From Orobanche coerulescens (taxonomy: Eukaryota; Streptophyta; Magnoliopsida; Lamiales; Orobanchaceae): 64,000 nt of DNA. Below the pieces are notes generated by a model. It saw only the letters and a list, made by a program, of their open reading frames with translations, did no database searches and had not been told where the DNA came from. The stretch is from the NCBI GenBank assembly GCA_033398695.1, contig CM065802.1, forward strand, positions 78,664,096 through 78,728,095. The letters run 5' to 3'. The translations under genes were made by a program, and so were the position numbers. This document shows positions 46,019-57,145 of the stretch, in pieces (within the stretch, counting starts at the first letter, position 1; each line of letters begins with the position of its first letter).

Positions 46019-47319
46019 TTTATGGAATCAGAGCTTAGGTTGCGGAAACCTAGGCTGTCGGGTCGAGTCAAGTCGTGATTTGTCGAGTAATGTGTTGTCT
46101 GGTCGTTCGAGTCGTCAGGTGACAAGTTGAGTTGTGCGTAGTCACAACATGTCGGTTATGTTGTCGGACGAGATTAGTATCGTGGGCGACCGTCACCTCC
46201 GTGCGACCTGTGGATGTAAGTCTCCTCCTTTATGCGTAATACCTGTGTATCTCGATTTTATCTTAGTGAGTTAATTGCGGTGCATAATTTTATTTACACA
46301 GTATTGTGTAATATAGTTGTGTTTAATACTTGTGACACATAGTATGTGTATAGAACTGGGCACGTTATTGTTTTATCTTTGAACCACCGGGTGGGGTGGT
46401 ATGTTGTGAAAGTTTTAAACCTTGATGGGTTTCGAATAGGTACCGACGGTAGAGTTTGTGAGAAACTCCGATGAATGATTTTTTGTGTGTTTAAACTTGA
46501 TACCACGAGATGCATTTGATTGAATTGGCGACCCTGGTTTCCATTTGAGTATGTGGTTTTAAATTCGACTGTTTTTGGAATGTTGTAATTTTTGTCCGCT
46601 ATGGGTAAGTTTGAGAATGTTCCTGAAGGACTTTACAGTTTGAGAATTTTGTGGAAATCGATTTTTGGAAAATATTTTGGTGGTGCGGTCAAACCATGGT
46701 TTATATGGAATTTTTAAAATTTGTTAAATTTTGACAAATGGGCCGTGTATTTTCAAATGACACAATCAGCCGGTATTTGAAAAATGTGTTTTGAAATACT
46801 TCGGACATTGTAAAATATTACCGTCGTTTTGGTTATGAACTAAAGGATTTTGGAAAATTTCTGTTTTGCAAAACAACTTTGGCTTCCGTAAATTAGAACA
46901 TTATGTATTGAGGTTAAGTCGTGCAGTGAGTTGCTATATTATTATTCTCGTCAGAAAATCTGGGTTGTATGCCCAAGTGGCGGGATACGTTGTTAGGTAT
47001 CGTTCCCCACTCCAATGATCGAGGTATTAAACAAACTGTTTTCAAAATTTCATCCCAGTAAAATCTTTCAAACTCGCGAATTTTTTTTTATATTATCATT
47101 CGAACAAATACCTCGATAAACTTGTTTTTTTTTTAAGAATATTATCGGTGTTGGACCACAATGGTATGCTTAATGTTTTAACCGTGTATGCTGAGGTATA
47201 GGTCGTACATCATTGTCAATGTGAACGTGTGAATATTGCATTATGCTGCTGATTGTGGGCTTATGCCGATTATGTGAGGTTTGTTTTATCTTGTTATTCC
47301 GATTGGTTCTCCGTTCAGT
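46019..47319 (+). other. Element D primer site and leader, copy 2
   Basis: Primer site TGGAATCAGAGC at 46023-46034, followed by a leader nearly identical to 40198-41484. No gene seen. Confidence 0.75.
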
Positions 47320-48396
47320 ATGCTAAGGGGTCGAGGCCGTGGTCGTGGTGGTGGTCGTAATCGGGAGCAGGAGAGGGTGACTCCCTCCTTGCCGAGTACC
47401 AATCAGCTCAGTACAGATCAGGGACATTCGACTAGCGTTAATGTTGACGTTGGCGCCGCCACCATCCTTCGTCAGGTGGTTGACCAGTTAGTGCAGATGA
47501 ATCAGGCCGTACGTCGGGATGAGAACCCAAATAGGGATAACAGAACTAGTAAGTGGTTGCGAAATGTGATGAAGATGCAGCCGCCCCGTTTTGTGGGTTC
47601 GTCTGACTTGTTAGGTTGGGAAAACTAGATCTTCCAGTTGGACAGAATATTTGATGCTGTAGCTTGTCCGGATGATAGGAGGGTACCCATTGCTCGATGC
47701 ACCTTTCGACAAAGAAGGCTGCAGATGGTGGCACGCTGTAGTGCTGCGGATCGTACACCTACATGGGTTGAGTTTAAGGCGCCATGGAGGCAGTATTGCC
47801 GTTACTGTTCGTGAACGCAGAATCGTTGAGTTTTCTCGCTCGCCCGGGATGTATCAATATCCCAGGCGATAGTCGATTATAATCGACAGTTGGCTTATGT
47901 TCGGGATCAAGTGAGAAGTGAAGCGGACAAGGTCCGATATTTCAATATGCGCATGAAACCCCATATCCGTGAGAGTATGGCTCCGCTTATGTGTACCACC
48001 CTGAAAGAATATCAGGACCGAGCTTTAGCCATTGAGATGGCTGTTTCTGTGTCGGAATCTAGTTCAGAGAGTAAGAGACAGAAGACCTCAAGAAATTTTT
48101 CATGAGGCCAGAGAAGTGAGATCCATGAGCCTGTTGCTACGCATTTTCCTTCTGGGAGCACTCCTCGTTCAGTTGACCAGTCTAAGAACCTTACTCCAGA
48201 GGCGAGTAAGACGATCGGTGTGAAGACCTGCTTTAACTGCAGTCGTGTAGGCCATGCGAGGCAATTGTCGTTCGCCACCGTTAATTGTTTTAAGTGCGGC
48301 TTGGGGCACCAAGCGGTGCATTGTGAGACCGTTGCCAAGATGTTCGGGAATCGGGTTTTCGTTCCTACTCGGGGAGGGCCCGGTGGTGTCCAGTGA
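47320..48396 (+). pseudogene. Element D gag, copy 2
   Basis: Same organisation as copy 1: RG-rich start, capsid (VRYFNMRMKPHIRESM intact at about 47936-47983), two zinc knuckles and TGA at 48394-48396. TAG at 47625-47627 follows GWEN, and several small deletions lie at 47640-47860. The first knuckle has lost its last Cys region and the second reads CFKCGLGHQ, one residue short. Copy 1 is intact at several of these positions and broken at others, so neither copy is simply the parent of the other. Confidence 0.86.
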
Positions 48397-49019
48397 TGTA
48401 GTGTATCGTACTTTGTGCTGTAATTCGTGTTGAAATTGATATTTGTTGCGTTAACTTTTTGGTTTTGTTTGTATTCTATCATGATGTTTTATTTTAAGTT
48501 TCTGATATTTGTTGCGTTAACTTTTTGGTTTTGTTTGTATTCTATCATGATGTTTTATTTTAAGTTTGGGACGAAACTTAATTTTAATAGGATAGAATGT
48601 AATATCGTATTCTCGTTTTCCGTTATCTTGAATTGTTTGTGTTTTCACGTCGGACATTTTCTTGTTGATGAGAATCGGAATGATTTCTATCGTAATACTC
48701 TATTTGTTTCTATCACATAGCCGTTTTAGTCGGGTGCGACTTGTTGTCGCGTACGTTTCTTTGATTAAATGTGTGCATATGATGTGGTATGTGATGCGTC
48801 GTTAATTGATCGTTATTGTTTTGAATCATTGCCGGTGGCGTTGCTATGGTCGTCGTGGGGCGTGTTTTCACGCTGTATATTCTTTCGTATTGCTTGTAAC
48901 GTTTCGCCGTTGGGCGCGATTTTTTTCGGTTCTTGTGTATCTCGTTGAGTTTTCCTGGATATTGCTTCTCTCTACTTGATTTAAGTTTCGGGACGAAACT
49001 TCTTTTAAGGAGGGTAGAA
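48397..49019 (+). other. Element D 3' untranslated region and polypurine tract, copy 2
   Basis: Same layout as copy 1, including the 66-bp duplication and the degenerate tract/LTR start at about 48565-48605. The functional-looking tract is 49003-49019. Confidence 0.8.
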
Positions 49020-51857
49020 TGTAATATCGCAATTCAATTCCGGTAATTTTCTTTTTTCGGCGGAGGTCCGTTTCGACGACTCGCTTGGGACCGTCTCGTC
49101 ATTCTGAGAATGATTAATTCTGCACTTTTTGTCATCCGAGTTCGTTTCGGTATTGTTTTGTTGAGTTCCGTGTTTATTAACGACTTTTCCGCACTCGAGT
49201 TCGATTCTCGTGAATCTCGTTCAAAATTACTGTTTCGAGTTTCCCGTAAGTCCGTTTAACTTTGTTAGACGTGTTGTGAACTTCGGTTTGGTTATTCGAT
49301 CACGTATCGTGATTTTCGGACGTTTTGGGTCATTTTCGTAATTTCCCAAAGTTTGGGGTAATTACCTTCGGTTGTCGAATTTCGAGCCTTCGGATGGTCG
49401 GAATCGTGTGTTCTATTAGCTCTTAGATTCGTCTTTGCGAGTACTTCGTAACCGTATCTTCGGTTCGTATTCAGGTTCTGGTTTCGGGGTCGTTCGGATC
49501 GTCGTTGTGATTCTTCATTTTGTGCACGGAAATTTCTTTGAGGTGACACGGCGCTCAAACGGCAGCGCTGCAGCGCCGTGTCTGCGCCCGGGTCGGCCAG
49601 ACCCGGCACTGCCGAGACACGGCCGAGACACCCGGTGTGGGCCGTTTCTTGCGCCGTGTCCGTGATATAAATATGGCGAAGCAATCGGGTTTCACTCATT
49701 TTTCTCACTCGTTTTCTTCCATTCCATGGTGAAGCTTGATCAATCATGGAGGCATGTTGTTATACAATAAATCCATGAAGTTTTGAGGTTCATATCATCA
49801 ATAATCCGTCTATAACATCCTTTGATCGAGCGAATCAATTGATTTTCTAGAAATCTAATTTTGGGGATTTTGGGTATTTTGTTCGATTTCGTCCATTTAA
49901 TCCGATTTAACTTAGGATTGTGATGTATTGATGATTATTTAGATGTATTGTATCATTTACCTTGTAATTCCATGGTTGGATCGTATCGATTCATTGTTTT
50001 GGTCGAGTTCTTGATCGACGCCTTGAAGGTGTCCGGTAAAATGTCATAGAGGGGTTTTCGGGCGTTCTACGATTATTCTTCCTCGTATGATCGATGATTT
50101 ATTGATTATATGTTGTTAGGGTCGAATTCTTGTCAAGAACTCGAGTCGGAACCCTTCCGTTCGTTGTCTTCTTTGGGGTACGAGCTTCGCGGTCGAACCA
50201 TGTTCTTCGGAGCGTTTGGTAGCAGTTATTAAGGCAAGTATCTTATTATACAACTTGTATCTTGCGACTAGTAATTACGTATGATATGTATGATGATTTT
50301 GCTTGCCTTCGTAATTATGTTCCGTTTGAGTTGGTTGTGTTTTCCGTAATTTGAAGGCTTTGCGATAATAGTGTTATATTAGTATACGTGTTAGGCGTTG
50401 TGCCATTTGTGCAGGATTGAGACGTACATATGGGGTGGTTGTACACTCGGTTGTGCAATGTATTGTGTACCGAAGGTGTGTTATATTGGTTATGTGTCGT
50501 TGATTGACGATAGTTGTTGCGAGTGTTGAGATTGTGTTATGTGCGTGGGATGTACGATTTTGTGGTGATCAATGTGATTGATTAATTGTGCTCATTGTTG
50601 TATGTAATGTGAATGTGAATATGAATATGTGTGTGACCGCTAAGTTCACTCGTGTTGGTTCGACGGGACCTACGAGGATTCGTGGCAGTGGACTACGGGG
50701 TCAGAACTTAGTGAGGTACTGAGGTCCAATCGTGCTGGTCTGACGAGGCCTACGATAACGCATGGCAGTGGACCATGAGTTTCGGACACAGTACGTCCAA
50801 CCGGGTGAGCTCGAAGGGGCTTACGGTGACACGTGGCAGTGGACTACGGTGTCAGGACGGTGTGTGTGATTGTTGTGATTGATATAGTCCGTGCGGGTTG
50901 TTAAGCCTACGGAGACACGTGACAGTGGATCACGGTGTCGGAATTGCTTATGTCCGTTAATAGTCCGTGCGGGTTGTTGAACCTACGGAGACACGTGACA
51001 GTGGATCACGGTGTCGGAATTGATTATGTTTGTTTAATTGTGCGTGGTGTAGTCCGTGTGGGTTGTTGAACCTACGGAGACACGTGACAGTGGATCACGG
51101 TGTCATGAGCATGATTATTTTCAAATCAAAGTTTTGAAAGGAAAAGTTTTATGAAAATAAACGTTTCCCGTATTGTAAACTGCTTAGTTATGAAACAAGA
51201 TTTGGATTAAGGCCCTAAAGTTTTTCGAAAGGTTTTGTGAATCAGGACTTGAGGTCTTAAAGGTTTTGAAAATATAAAAATTTCCCGAGATGATAATCTT
51301 ATTTTCGAATGCTTCATAGCTTATCTTCCCTTGTGAAAACCTCCCGGGAATATTTTGATACTTGATTATTATATTGGATTCACGATTATTATTTGCTTGT
51401 TACATTTCATATGATTTGATACTTGCACTAGTAAAACAGTGGAGTTTTACTAACCCCCGAGTAATCGGGGGGTGGATGTCTGTTTTGCGTCCAGGTACAT
51501 GCAGATTCAGGGGAGCAGTCACAGGATTGGCACAAGAGGATGGCGAGCTGCGATACTAATCATGAGTCGGGAGTTGTTTTGATTTTTGTTGTGTTGTCAG
51601 AGTTGATTTCAGTCTTCCGCTGTATTCTATTTCGACCCCTGTGTGGGTAATCTTATTTAAGTCAGTTTTTTCGATTGGGTTGTGTGACCTCATCGGTCTG
51701 TGTATTCACGTGTAAGTGACCATATCGGTCTGTATCATTTTATTGTTTGACCCTAGCTGGGCAAGCATTTGGTTGTTTATGGATGTTTAGCCTGGTAGAT
51801 CCTTGTGGAAAGGGTCTACGACGTGTAATATTCCCTTATGGTTATGGGGGTGTTACA
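49020..51857 (+). repeat. Element D LTR3
   Basis: 2,838 bp. Retains CAG-containing versions of several sites that are altered in LTR1 and LTR2, for example TCCAGGTACATGCAG near 51488. TATA box 49666-49673; tandem repeat about 50644-51105. Confidence 0.95.
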
Positions 51858-51862
51858 GTGCG

Positions 51863-52280
51863 GTAGTTCATGATTGCGCCATGCCGCTCGAGCCAATCAT
51901 CCCCGAGAATCAAATCCTCACCCTCAATATTAACGACAATAAGATTAGAGAGCCAAGCTCTCTCACAAATAAACACAGAGCAGTCTCGGACCTCTCGATC
52001 ACCGACAATTCTATCACCGCTAGGAAGTTTAACGATGAAAGGCTCGCAAGGTGACAAACAGTCGAGACTCAAACGGCGTACACACTCTAGAGAAATGAAT
52101 GAATGCGTAGCACCCGAATCGAAAAGCACACTGACAGGATGGGAATGGATATGAACGGTACCTGTCGCCACGATAGGCCGGATCGTCGGCCCTCCTCATC
52201 TCATAGATACGCGGGTGGCGAGCCGACATCGAAGCTCCACCTAGCGGGCTGACCCGACCCCTACCTCGGCCGGAACTCGG
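51863..52280 (-). pseudogene. Gypsy-C protease
   Basis: Contains HPRIYEMRRADDPA in one frame (52029-52229) and, after a frame change near 52170, the aspartic protease (DSGATHSFI, GEDLILGDDWLERH) up to the D junction. It joins the linker and reverse transcriptase at 37345. In relatives this is continuous with gag. Confidence 0.88.
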
Positions 52281-53406
52281 TGGAGGCGGCGAGCAAATGA
52301 GCCCTGGTTCACACTCGGCTCCATAGGTCTTTGGGTGAGAAGGACGGCACCGCGAAGCCTATGCGAGCCGATCACAAAGAAGCCTTGTGGCCCGACTGAC
52401 CACAAGTATGACAAGTTAAAGGCGGACGAGGACAGTCCCGGTTCTTATGACCCGAAAAGCCACAGTTAAAGCATGTGGGCTCACGAGCGGAGGTTCCGGC
52501 GGCACCCCGAAAGCTCCCAGAGAAACGAGCCGAACCGCCCGTAGAAATATTCGCAGCTCGAGATTTCTGCTGGCCTCCACTCTTGGGACCAGAAAAATTT
52601 TCGACCGACTTCTGTTTCTTGCTCTCGCGAGCCAAATCACTAGCCGTCACTGACATATCATAAGCGAGGGCCCTACTCTGATAATCCTTCAAGGTAGTGC
52701 AGACAAGTCCAGACATATAGTCCCGAATGGACAGTTTCATCCTCCTGGAAAAATGGAAAATTTTGTCGCTCTCAGCGACAACTTGGGTCTTCACATAACT
52801 CAACTCCTTGTTAAAATCGGCAATAGCTTGGGATACAGGAATATCCCGAGGTTGAGCATCATAGAAGGCATGCACTCTCGCTTGTCTGACCGGCCACGGG
52901 CAATATTCGGTCTCCATCAGTTCCTGAAATTCGGCCCACGAAGCAACATGATATTTGGGACCAACGGCCTCCCACCAATCCGTAGCGTCTCCCGTGAGAA
53001 AGTATTGAGCAATAGGGACCTTACGGTCCTCGGGGCAGTTGGTAGCAGTGAAGACTTTAGATATCTCCTTGATCCACCCTTCCCAGCCGATCGGGTCCGA
53101 AGCTCCCGAAAACTGAGGAGGATGCATCTTGATGACATCCTAAAGCTAGCGATCCGCTCCGCCCCGATTAGCATGGGCCTGATCGGGATTCTGGACCACC
53201 TGAGCTATAGCCGCCATTTGGTTAACCATTTGCTGCATAACAGCCGCAACACCCAGATCGGCGCGCTCCTGAGAAGAAGCATGACTATGACGGTCACCGG
53301 TACTGCCGGCTCCCGAAGAATGCGACGTGGCCGCCCCACCGGCTGCCCCACGTCCTCGGCCGCGTCCACGACCACGACCACGACCACGGTTTCCTCCGGC
53401 ATCCAT
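52281..53406 (-). pseudogene. Gypsy-C gag
   Basis: Start ATG 53404-53406 (MDAGGNRGRGRGRG). After QNPDQAHANRGGADR two stops (about 53140-53145 and 53134-53139) lie where relatives have Trp and Gln, both explained by deamination of methylated cytosine. The capsid is open at 52372-53127 (GWIKEISKVFTATNCPEDR, YCPWPVRQARVHAFYDAQ, SRRMKLSIRDYMSG). Two zinc knuckles follow, CFNCGFSGHKNRDC and CHTCGQSGHKASL, the second losing its last Cys to a frame change near 52372. Downstream sequence to the protease is out of frame. Confidence 0.88.
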
Positions 53407-53626
53407 ACTGATGTTAAGAGTTAACAGAAGTAATTGATGATGAGTAAGGAAGGAAAAAGCAACCACGATTCGAAAAGCGAAAATACTATGCAAGAAAACA
53501 AAAGACCGAATGAGAAAACTTACGAGCACTGGAAGTACCGAGATGCTGGCAGCGGTGTGACATTGTGCAAAACAAACCACGACTAGACCCAAATAACCGA
53601 CAAGCCTAGGTATCCATAAACCTAGA
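53407..53626 (-). other. Gypsy-C short leader
   Basis: About 220 bp between primer site and gag, the same length class as in Gypsy-A. No gene seen. Confidence 0.6.
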
Positions 53627-53638
53627 TCTCCGATACCA
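53627..53638 (-). other. Gypsy-C primer-binding site
   Basis: Minus strand TGGTATCGGAGA, five bases from the 5' LTR; two differences from TGGTATCAGAGC. Confidence 0.82.
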
Positions 53639-53643
53639 TTTTC

Positions 53644-55864
53644 TGTAACACCCCCAAGATATTCGGAGTATATTACAGCGCCGTGGACCCCTACATGGGA
53701 CCCACCAGGCTACAACTAGAAAACACCACTCGGCTAACCATCTCGGTTAGCGAGGACACACATTTAAATAATATAACCTATAAAGATACGCCCGGAGAAA
53801 CCGGCGAAATAAGCATCAACTGACAATGTAACGATTTAAAGTAATACAATACGGAGTTTGAAATGAAAAGCCTAAGTACTCGCGAGTACAATCTATCAGT
53901 TTATAAATGTGGGAACAACCATATCGAAATGGACAAACGAAATAAGTAGACCCAAATGCACATGTCAACGACCCTGGCCAACATCCTCGTACTGTCCCAG
54001 CGCTCGTTCGTCCGGATGATCATAACCTGAAATCCATAATAAGAATTCCCCCACAACGGGTCCCCCAAAGGGGTTAGCAATTACGCTAGTACAAGTAATC
54101 AAGGCAAACCAATCGCTTACACATTTCATAGTACATGCACCAATATCATTTCAAAAACTAAAACCAGACATGTCTTTTCCGGAAATAAACAGTCAAACAA
54201 TTTGCCATGGGAACAGGGTTATACCATTGATCCCGCTCCGTGATCCCTAAAGACCCTCCCGAGCTGGCCATATTATAAAACAAATCACGCACACGCATCG
54301 CCTTGGGAACAGGGTTATACCATTGATCCCGCTCCGTGATCCCTAAGGACCCTCCCGAGCTGGCTAGCGAAACAAACTCGTGAATCCAGGGCTATACCAT
54401 TGGATTCCCTCCGTGATCCCGTCGGACCCTCCCGAGGTGAGCAATCACACACAATATACATTACCATTTCACGTTAAGCATAAAGGTTTCCAAAAATACT
54501 TGCCTTGAATAATTGACGACGCAACGAACGGAAGGAAAAACACCGACGAATGCTAGGAACCAATAGGACCAAACCTAACGTTTCGAAGAACACAATCACA
54601 ACCAACTCTAGACGAATACGGAAATGGAATACACCCGAAAACCCGCCTACGATTCATGTATATTCGTATAGAAATAACAACGAGGGCGGACCACAACCAA
54701 ACCCTCTCGATTCCGTAAAAACTACAAAATATACCATGAATCCGTAGGAAAACTAATGATACTAACAAGATTAATCATATTCATCATGAATCCACCAACA
54801 AAACGGAATGAATCGGACGAAAATCCCAAAACCCCTAATTTATCGAAAAGTAGGGTTCTAAGAGATTTTACCTTGGATTAGTATGAAAGATTCGTGTTGA
54901 TGTTGTTATAATACACCAAGAAGTCGAGGAAGATGTTGGATGAGATGATTGGAAGAAGAAATCACCAAGAATCGCCCAAAATCGCCAAAGGAGATCTAAG
55001 CCGCGGGGAGGAGAAGAAATGAACGTAATACGTTCATCTGGGTCAACTCCCTGGTTTATATAGCCAGGGAGTGTTAGCGCGCGCTAATCCTCCAGGTTAG
55101 CGTGCGCTAACGAAACAGACTACAGTCCAGTAGCTAGATTTCTGGCCGTTAGCGTGCGCTACTCCAAACGTAGCGTGCGCTAATAACCTCTCGGTAGCGC
55201 GCGCTATCAACCAATAGCGTGCGCTACATGGACATCAGCCGAGTTCATAAGCAACTGTCAGTACACACCTGATCCGGTTAGCGCGCGCTATCGACCAAAC
55301 ATAGCGTGCACTAAAGTGTATCGGTAGCGCGCACTATCGACCAATAGCGTGCGCTACCTGGGCATCAGTAGAGTCCAGTGGCAAACTGTCCAGTACTGGA
55401 CATCCACACTAGCGCACGCTACCGGGCGTCTCAGTGTGCGCTAACTCCCAACATTAGCGTGCGCTAGGCTACGTAGCGTACGCTAATCTACCAGTCCAGA
55501 GGACTGGAATCAGCACTACCACTCCCAGGGCTTACCCTCTAGTGCGCGCTACGAAACAGTCGTAGCGTGCGCTACTAAGTGACCCCTAGCGTGCGCTATG
55601 CAGAAAATATAGCGTGCGCTAGGTACGAGATATAAACGGTCCAAAACACCGGAATATGAACGAAACGTTAAACGGAACATCACAAGACGCATCGAAACAT
55701 AGAATGGATCCACGACAACCCGAATAGCGGTTTCGTACAACAATAACGAGAATCAGATCAATAGATGATGGGAAAGATATATTGTAAGGTACATGAGGGT
55801 CATTACGACTGAGAAATTCACCGAAAAAGAAAATAGAAGGGGAAAGAAAAATGCGGATATTACA
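53644..55864 (-). repeat. Gypsy-C 5' LTR
   Basis: 2,221 bp sister of 32017-34223. Palindrome array about 55074-55622, TATA box near 55056-55064, tandem repeat about 54204-54440. Spacers between palindromes keep CAG/CTG sites that are altered in the 3' LTR. Confidence 0.95.
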
Positions 55865-55869
55865 TTGAG

Positions 55870-56653
55870 TACCCCAATGGTCGGCAGAACACCTAATATT
55901 GAAAAGGATCCATTCAGACCAAAGGAAGAAAATGAAGAGGAAGTTGGTACTGAAATACCATACCTTAGCGCAATTGGAGCCCTAATGTATCTTGCTAATT
56001 GTACACGGTCGGATATAGCTTTTGCAGTAAATTTACTAGCAAGATTCAGTTCATGTCCTACAAAGAGGCATTGGAACGGAATAAAACATATATTCAGAAA
56101 TCTACGAGGTACGATTGATATTGGTTTGTTTTATTCTAACAATGCAAAACTAGTTTTGCTTGGCTATGCAGATGCAGGTCATCTATCTGATCCACATAAT
56201 TCTAAGTCACAAACTGGATATGTATTCACATATGGAGGAACTGCAATATCCTAGAGATCTCAAAAACATACAATCGTGACTACTTCCTCAAACTATGCTG
56301 AGATAATAGCTCTTCATGAAGCAAGTAAAGAATGTAGATGGTTAAGATCAGTAACACAACATATTCAAGAAACTTCAGGCTTGCCAGTCGATAACGGCCC
56401 AACAATAGTATACGAGGACAACTCTGCATGTGTTACTCAAATGAAGGAAGGCTACATCAAAAGTGATAAAACCAAACATATCCCCCCAAAGTTCTTCGCA
56501 TTCACTCAGGAACTTAAAAGAAATAAAGAGATCGACATCCAATATATTCGATCTTGTGATAATGCGGCAGATCTCTTCACACAATCACTCCCTACGAATG
56601 TTTTCAAGAAACACATTCAGAATATTGGAATGCATCATCTTCGAGATATTTAA
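55870..56653 (+). pseudogene. Copia-2 pol, 3' part: end of reverse transcriptase and RNase H
   Basis: Continues from 32016. Motifs: PYLSAIGALMYLANCTRSDI, FAVNLLARFSSCPT, RNase H start YADAGHL, SKSQTGYVF, then a TAG at 56252-56254 where relatives have Trp (AISW). The frame continues with SSNYAEIIALHEASKECRWL, YEDNSACV, KTKHIPPKFFAF and the C terminus to TAA 56651-56653. Typical copia RNase H; broken by the one stop and by separation from RT. Confidence 0.9.
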
Positions 56654-56803
56654 AGAAGAACTACCATGCTGGGTTGAGAGGGAGCATACAACTGTACTCT
56701 TTTTCCCTTATTAAGTTTTTATCCCACTGGGTTTTTCTTAATAAGGTTTTTAACGAGACATCTTGTTATGCTCCCAAATGAGATATCATGATATAAGATA
56801 TTT
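56654..56803 (+). other. Copia-2 3' untranslated region
   Basis: 150 bp between pol stop and polypurine tract, containing GTTTTTATCCCACTGGGTTTTT, a phrase common before copia 3' LTRs. Confidence 0.7.
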
Positions 56804-56814
56804 CAAAGGGGGAG
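56804..56814 (+). other. Copia-2 polypurine tract
   Basis: CAAAGGGGGAG directly before the 3' LTR. Confidence 0.88.
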
Positions 56815-57118
56815 TGTTATAATATCATCAATAATGATATGTGGGATCAACAATCAATAATTCAATCAATTATTGGATTGAAATATCTAATATAAAGACA
56901 ATTATGTTGTATAATAAATAATATTAATTTGTTGTATAGCATGTAATCTTGAGCTATAAATAGAGCTCTTTGGTAGAGCTTTGGAGACACAATTCATTCT
57001 AATAAAAGCTCAATTTCTTCATCTTCTTTCATCCTCCTTTATGCTTATATTGTAGTAATATATATTACAATATATATAATATATATTGTGAAGTGATAAA
57101 ATATCCGATTTTACAACA
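56815..57118 (+). repeat. Copia-2 3' LTR
   Basis: 304 bp; aligned by eye to 26800-27106 it shows four substitutions and a shorter, interrupted TA repeat. Confidence 0.96.
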
Positions 57119-57129
57119 GCAAAAGAATT

Positions 57130-57145
57130 TTTTTCTCCTCTCTCT
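57130..57145. repeat. Target-site duplication of the SINE (left copy)
   Basis: TTTTTCTCCTCTCTCT here is repeated at 57382-57397. A 16-bp duplication at a T-rich site fits LINE-type target-primed insertion; low complexity weakens the proof slightly. Confidence 0.8.

Larger units (their letters stand above)
37346..51857 (+). mobile_element. Element D: Gag-only LTR retrotransposon in a three-LTR tandem array
   Basis: LTR1 37346-40181, internal 1 40182-43194, LTR2 43195-46018, internal 2 46019-49019, LTR3 49020-51857, with one GTGCG duplication outside. Each internal begins with a primer site and ends with a polypurine tract, and LTR2 is joined seamlessly to both. Internals are about 3.0 kb and encode only Gag with zinc knuckles; no protease, reverse transcriptase, RNase H or integrase motif is present. 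This corresponds to the class described as TR-GAG elements. LTR ends (TGTAATATCCGC, GGGTGTTACA) match Gypsy-C, suggesting mobilisation by such a relative (inference). Confidence 0.93.
32017..55864 (-). mobile_element. Gypsy-C: Ty3/gypsy chromodomain retrotransposon in Copia-2, split by element D
   Basis: Minus-strand order: 5' LTR 53644-55864, primer site 53627-53638, Gag, protease, [D], reverse transcriptase, RNase H, integrase, chromodomain, polypurine tract 34224-34240, 3' LTR 32017-34223; perfect TTGAG duplication. It is closest in LTR architecture to Gypsy-A: the same TAGCGNNCGCTA arrays and the same CCCCCAAAGGGGTTAGCA block. Pol is the best preserved of the gypsy copies, with only two in-frame stops between RT and the end. 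Confidence 0.95.
26800..57118 (+). mobile_element. Copia-2: Ty1/copia retrotransposon split by Gypsy-C (and D)
   Basis: LTRs 26800-27106 and 56815-57118, perfect GCAAA duplication. Internal order is leader, Gag, protease, integrase, reverse transcriptase, RNase H, polypurine tract, as in copia. Gypsy-C (32017-55864) separates reverse transcriptase from RNase H. Without the insert the element is about 6.5 kb. I count four substitutions plus a TA-repeat length change between the two short LTRs, so the insertion is fairly young, yet the genes carry several frameshifts and stops. Confidence 0.95.
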
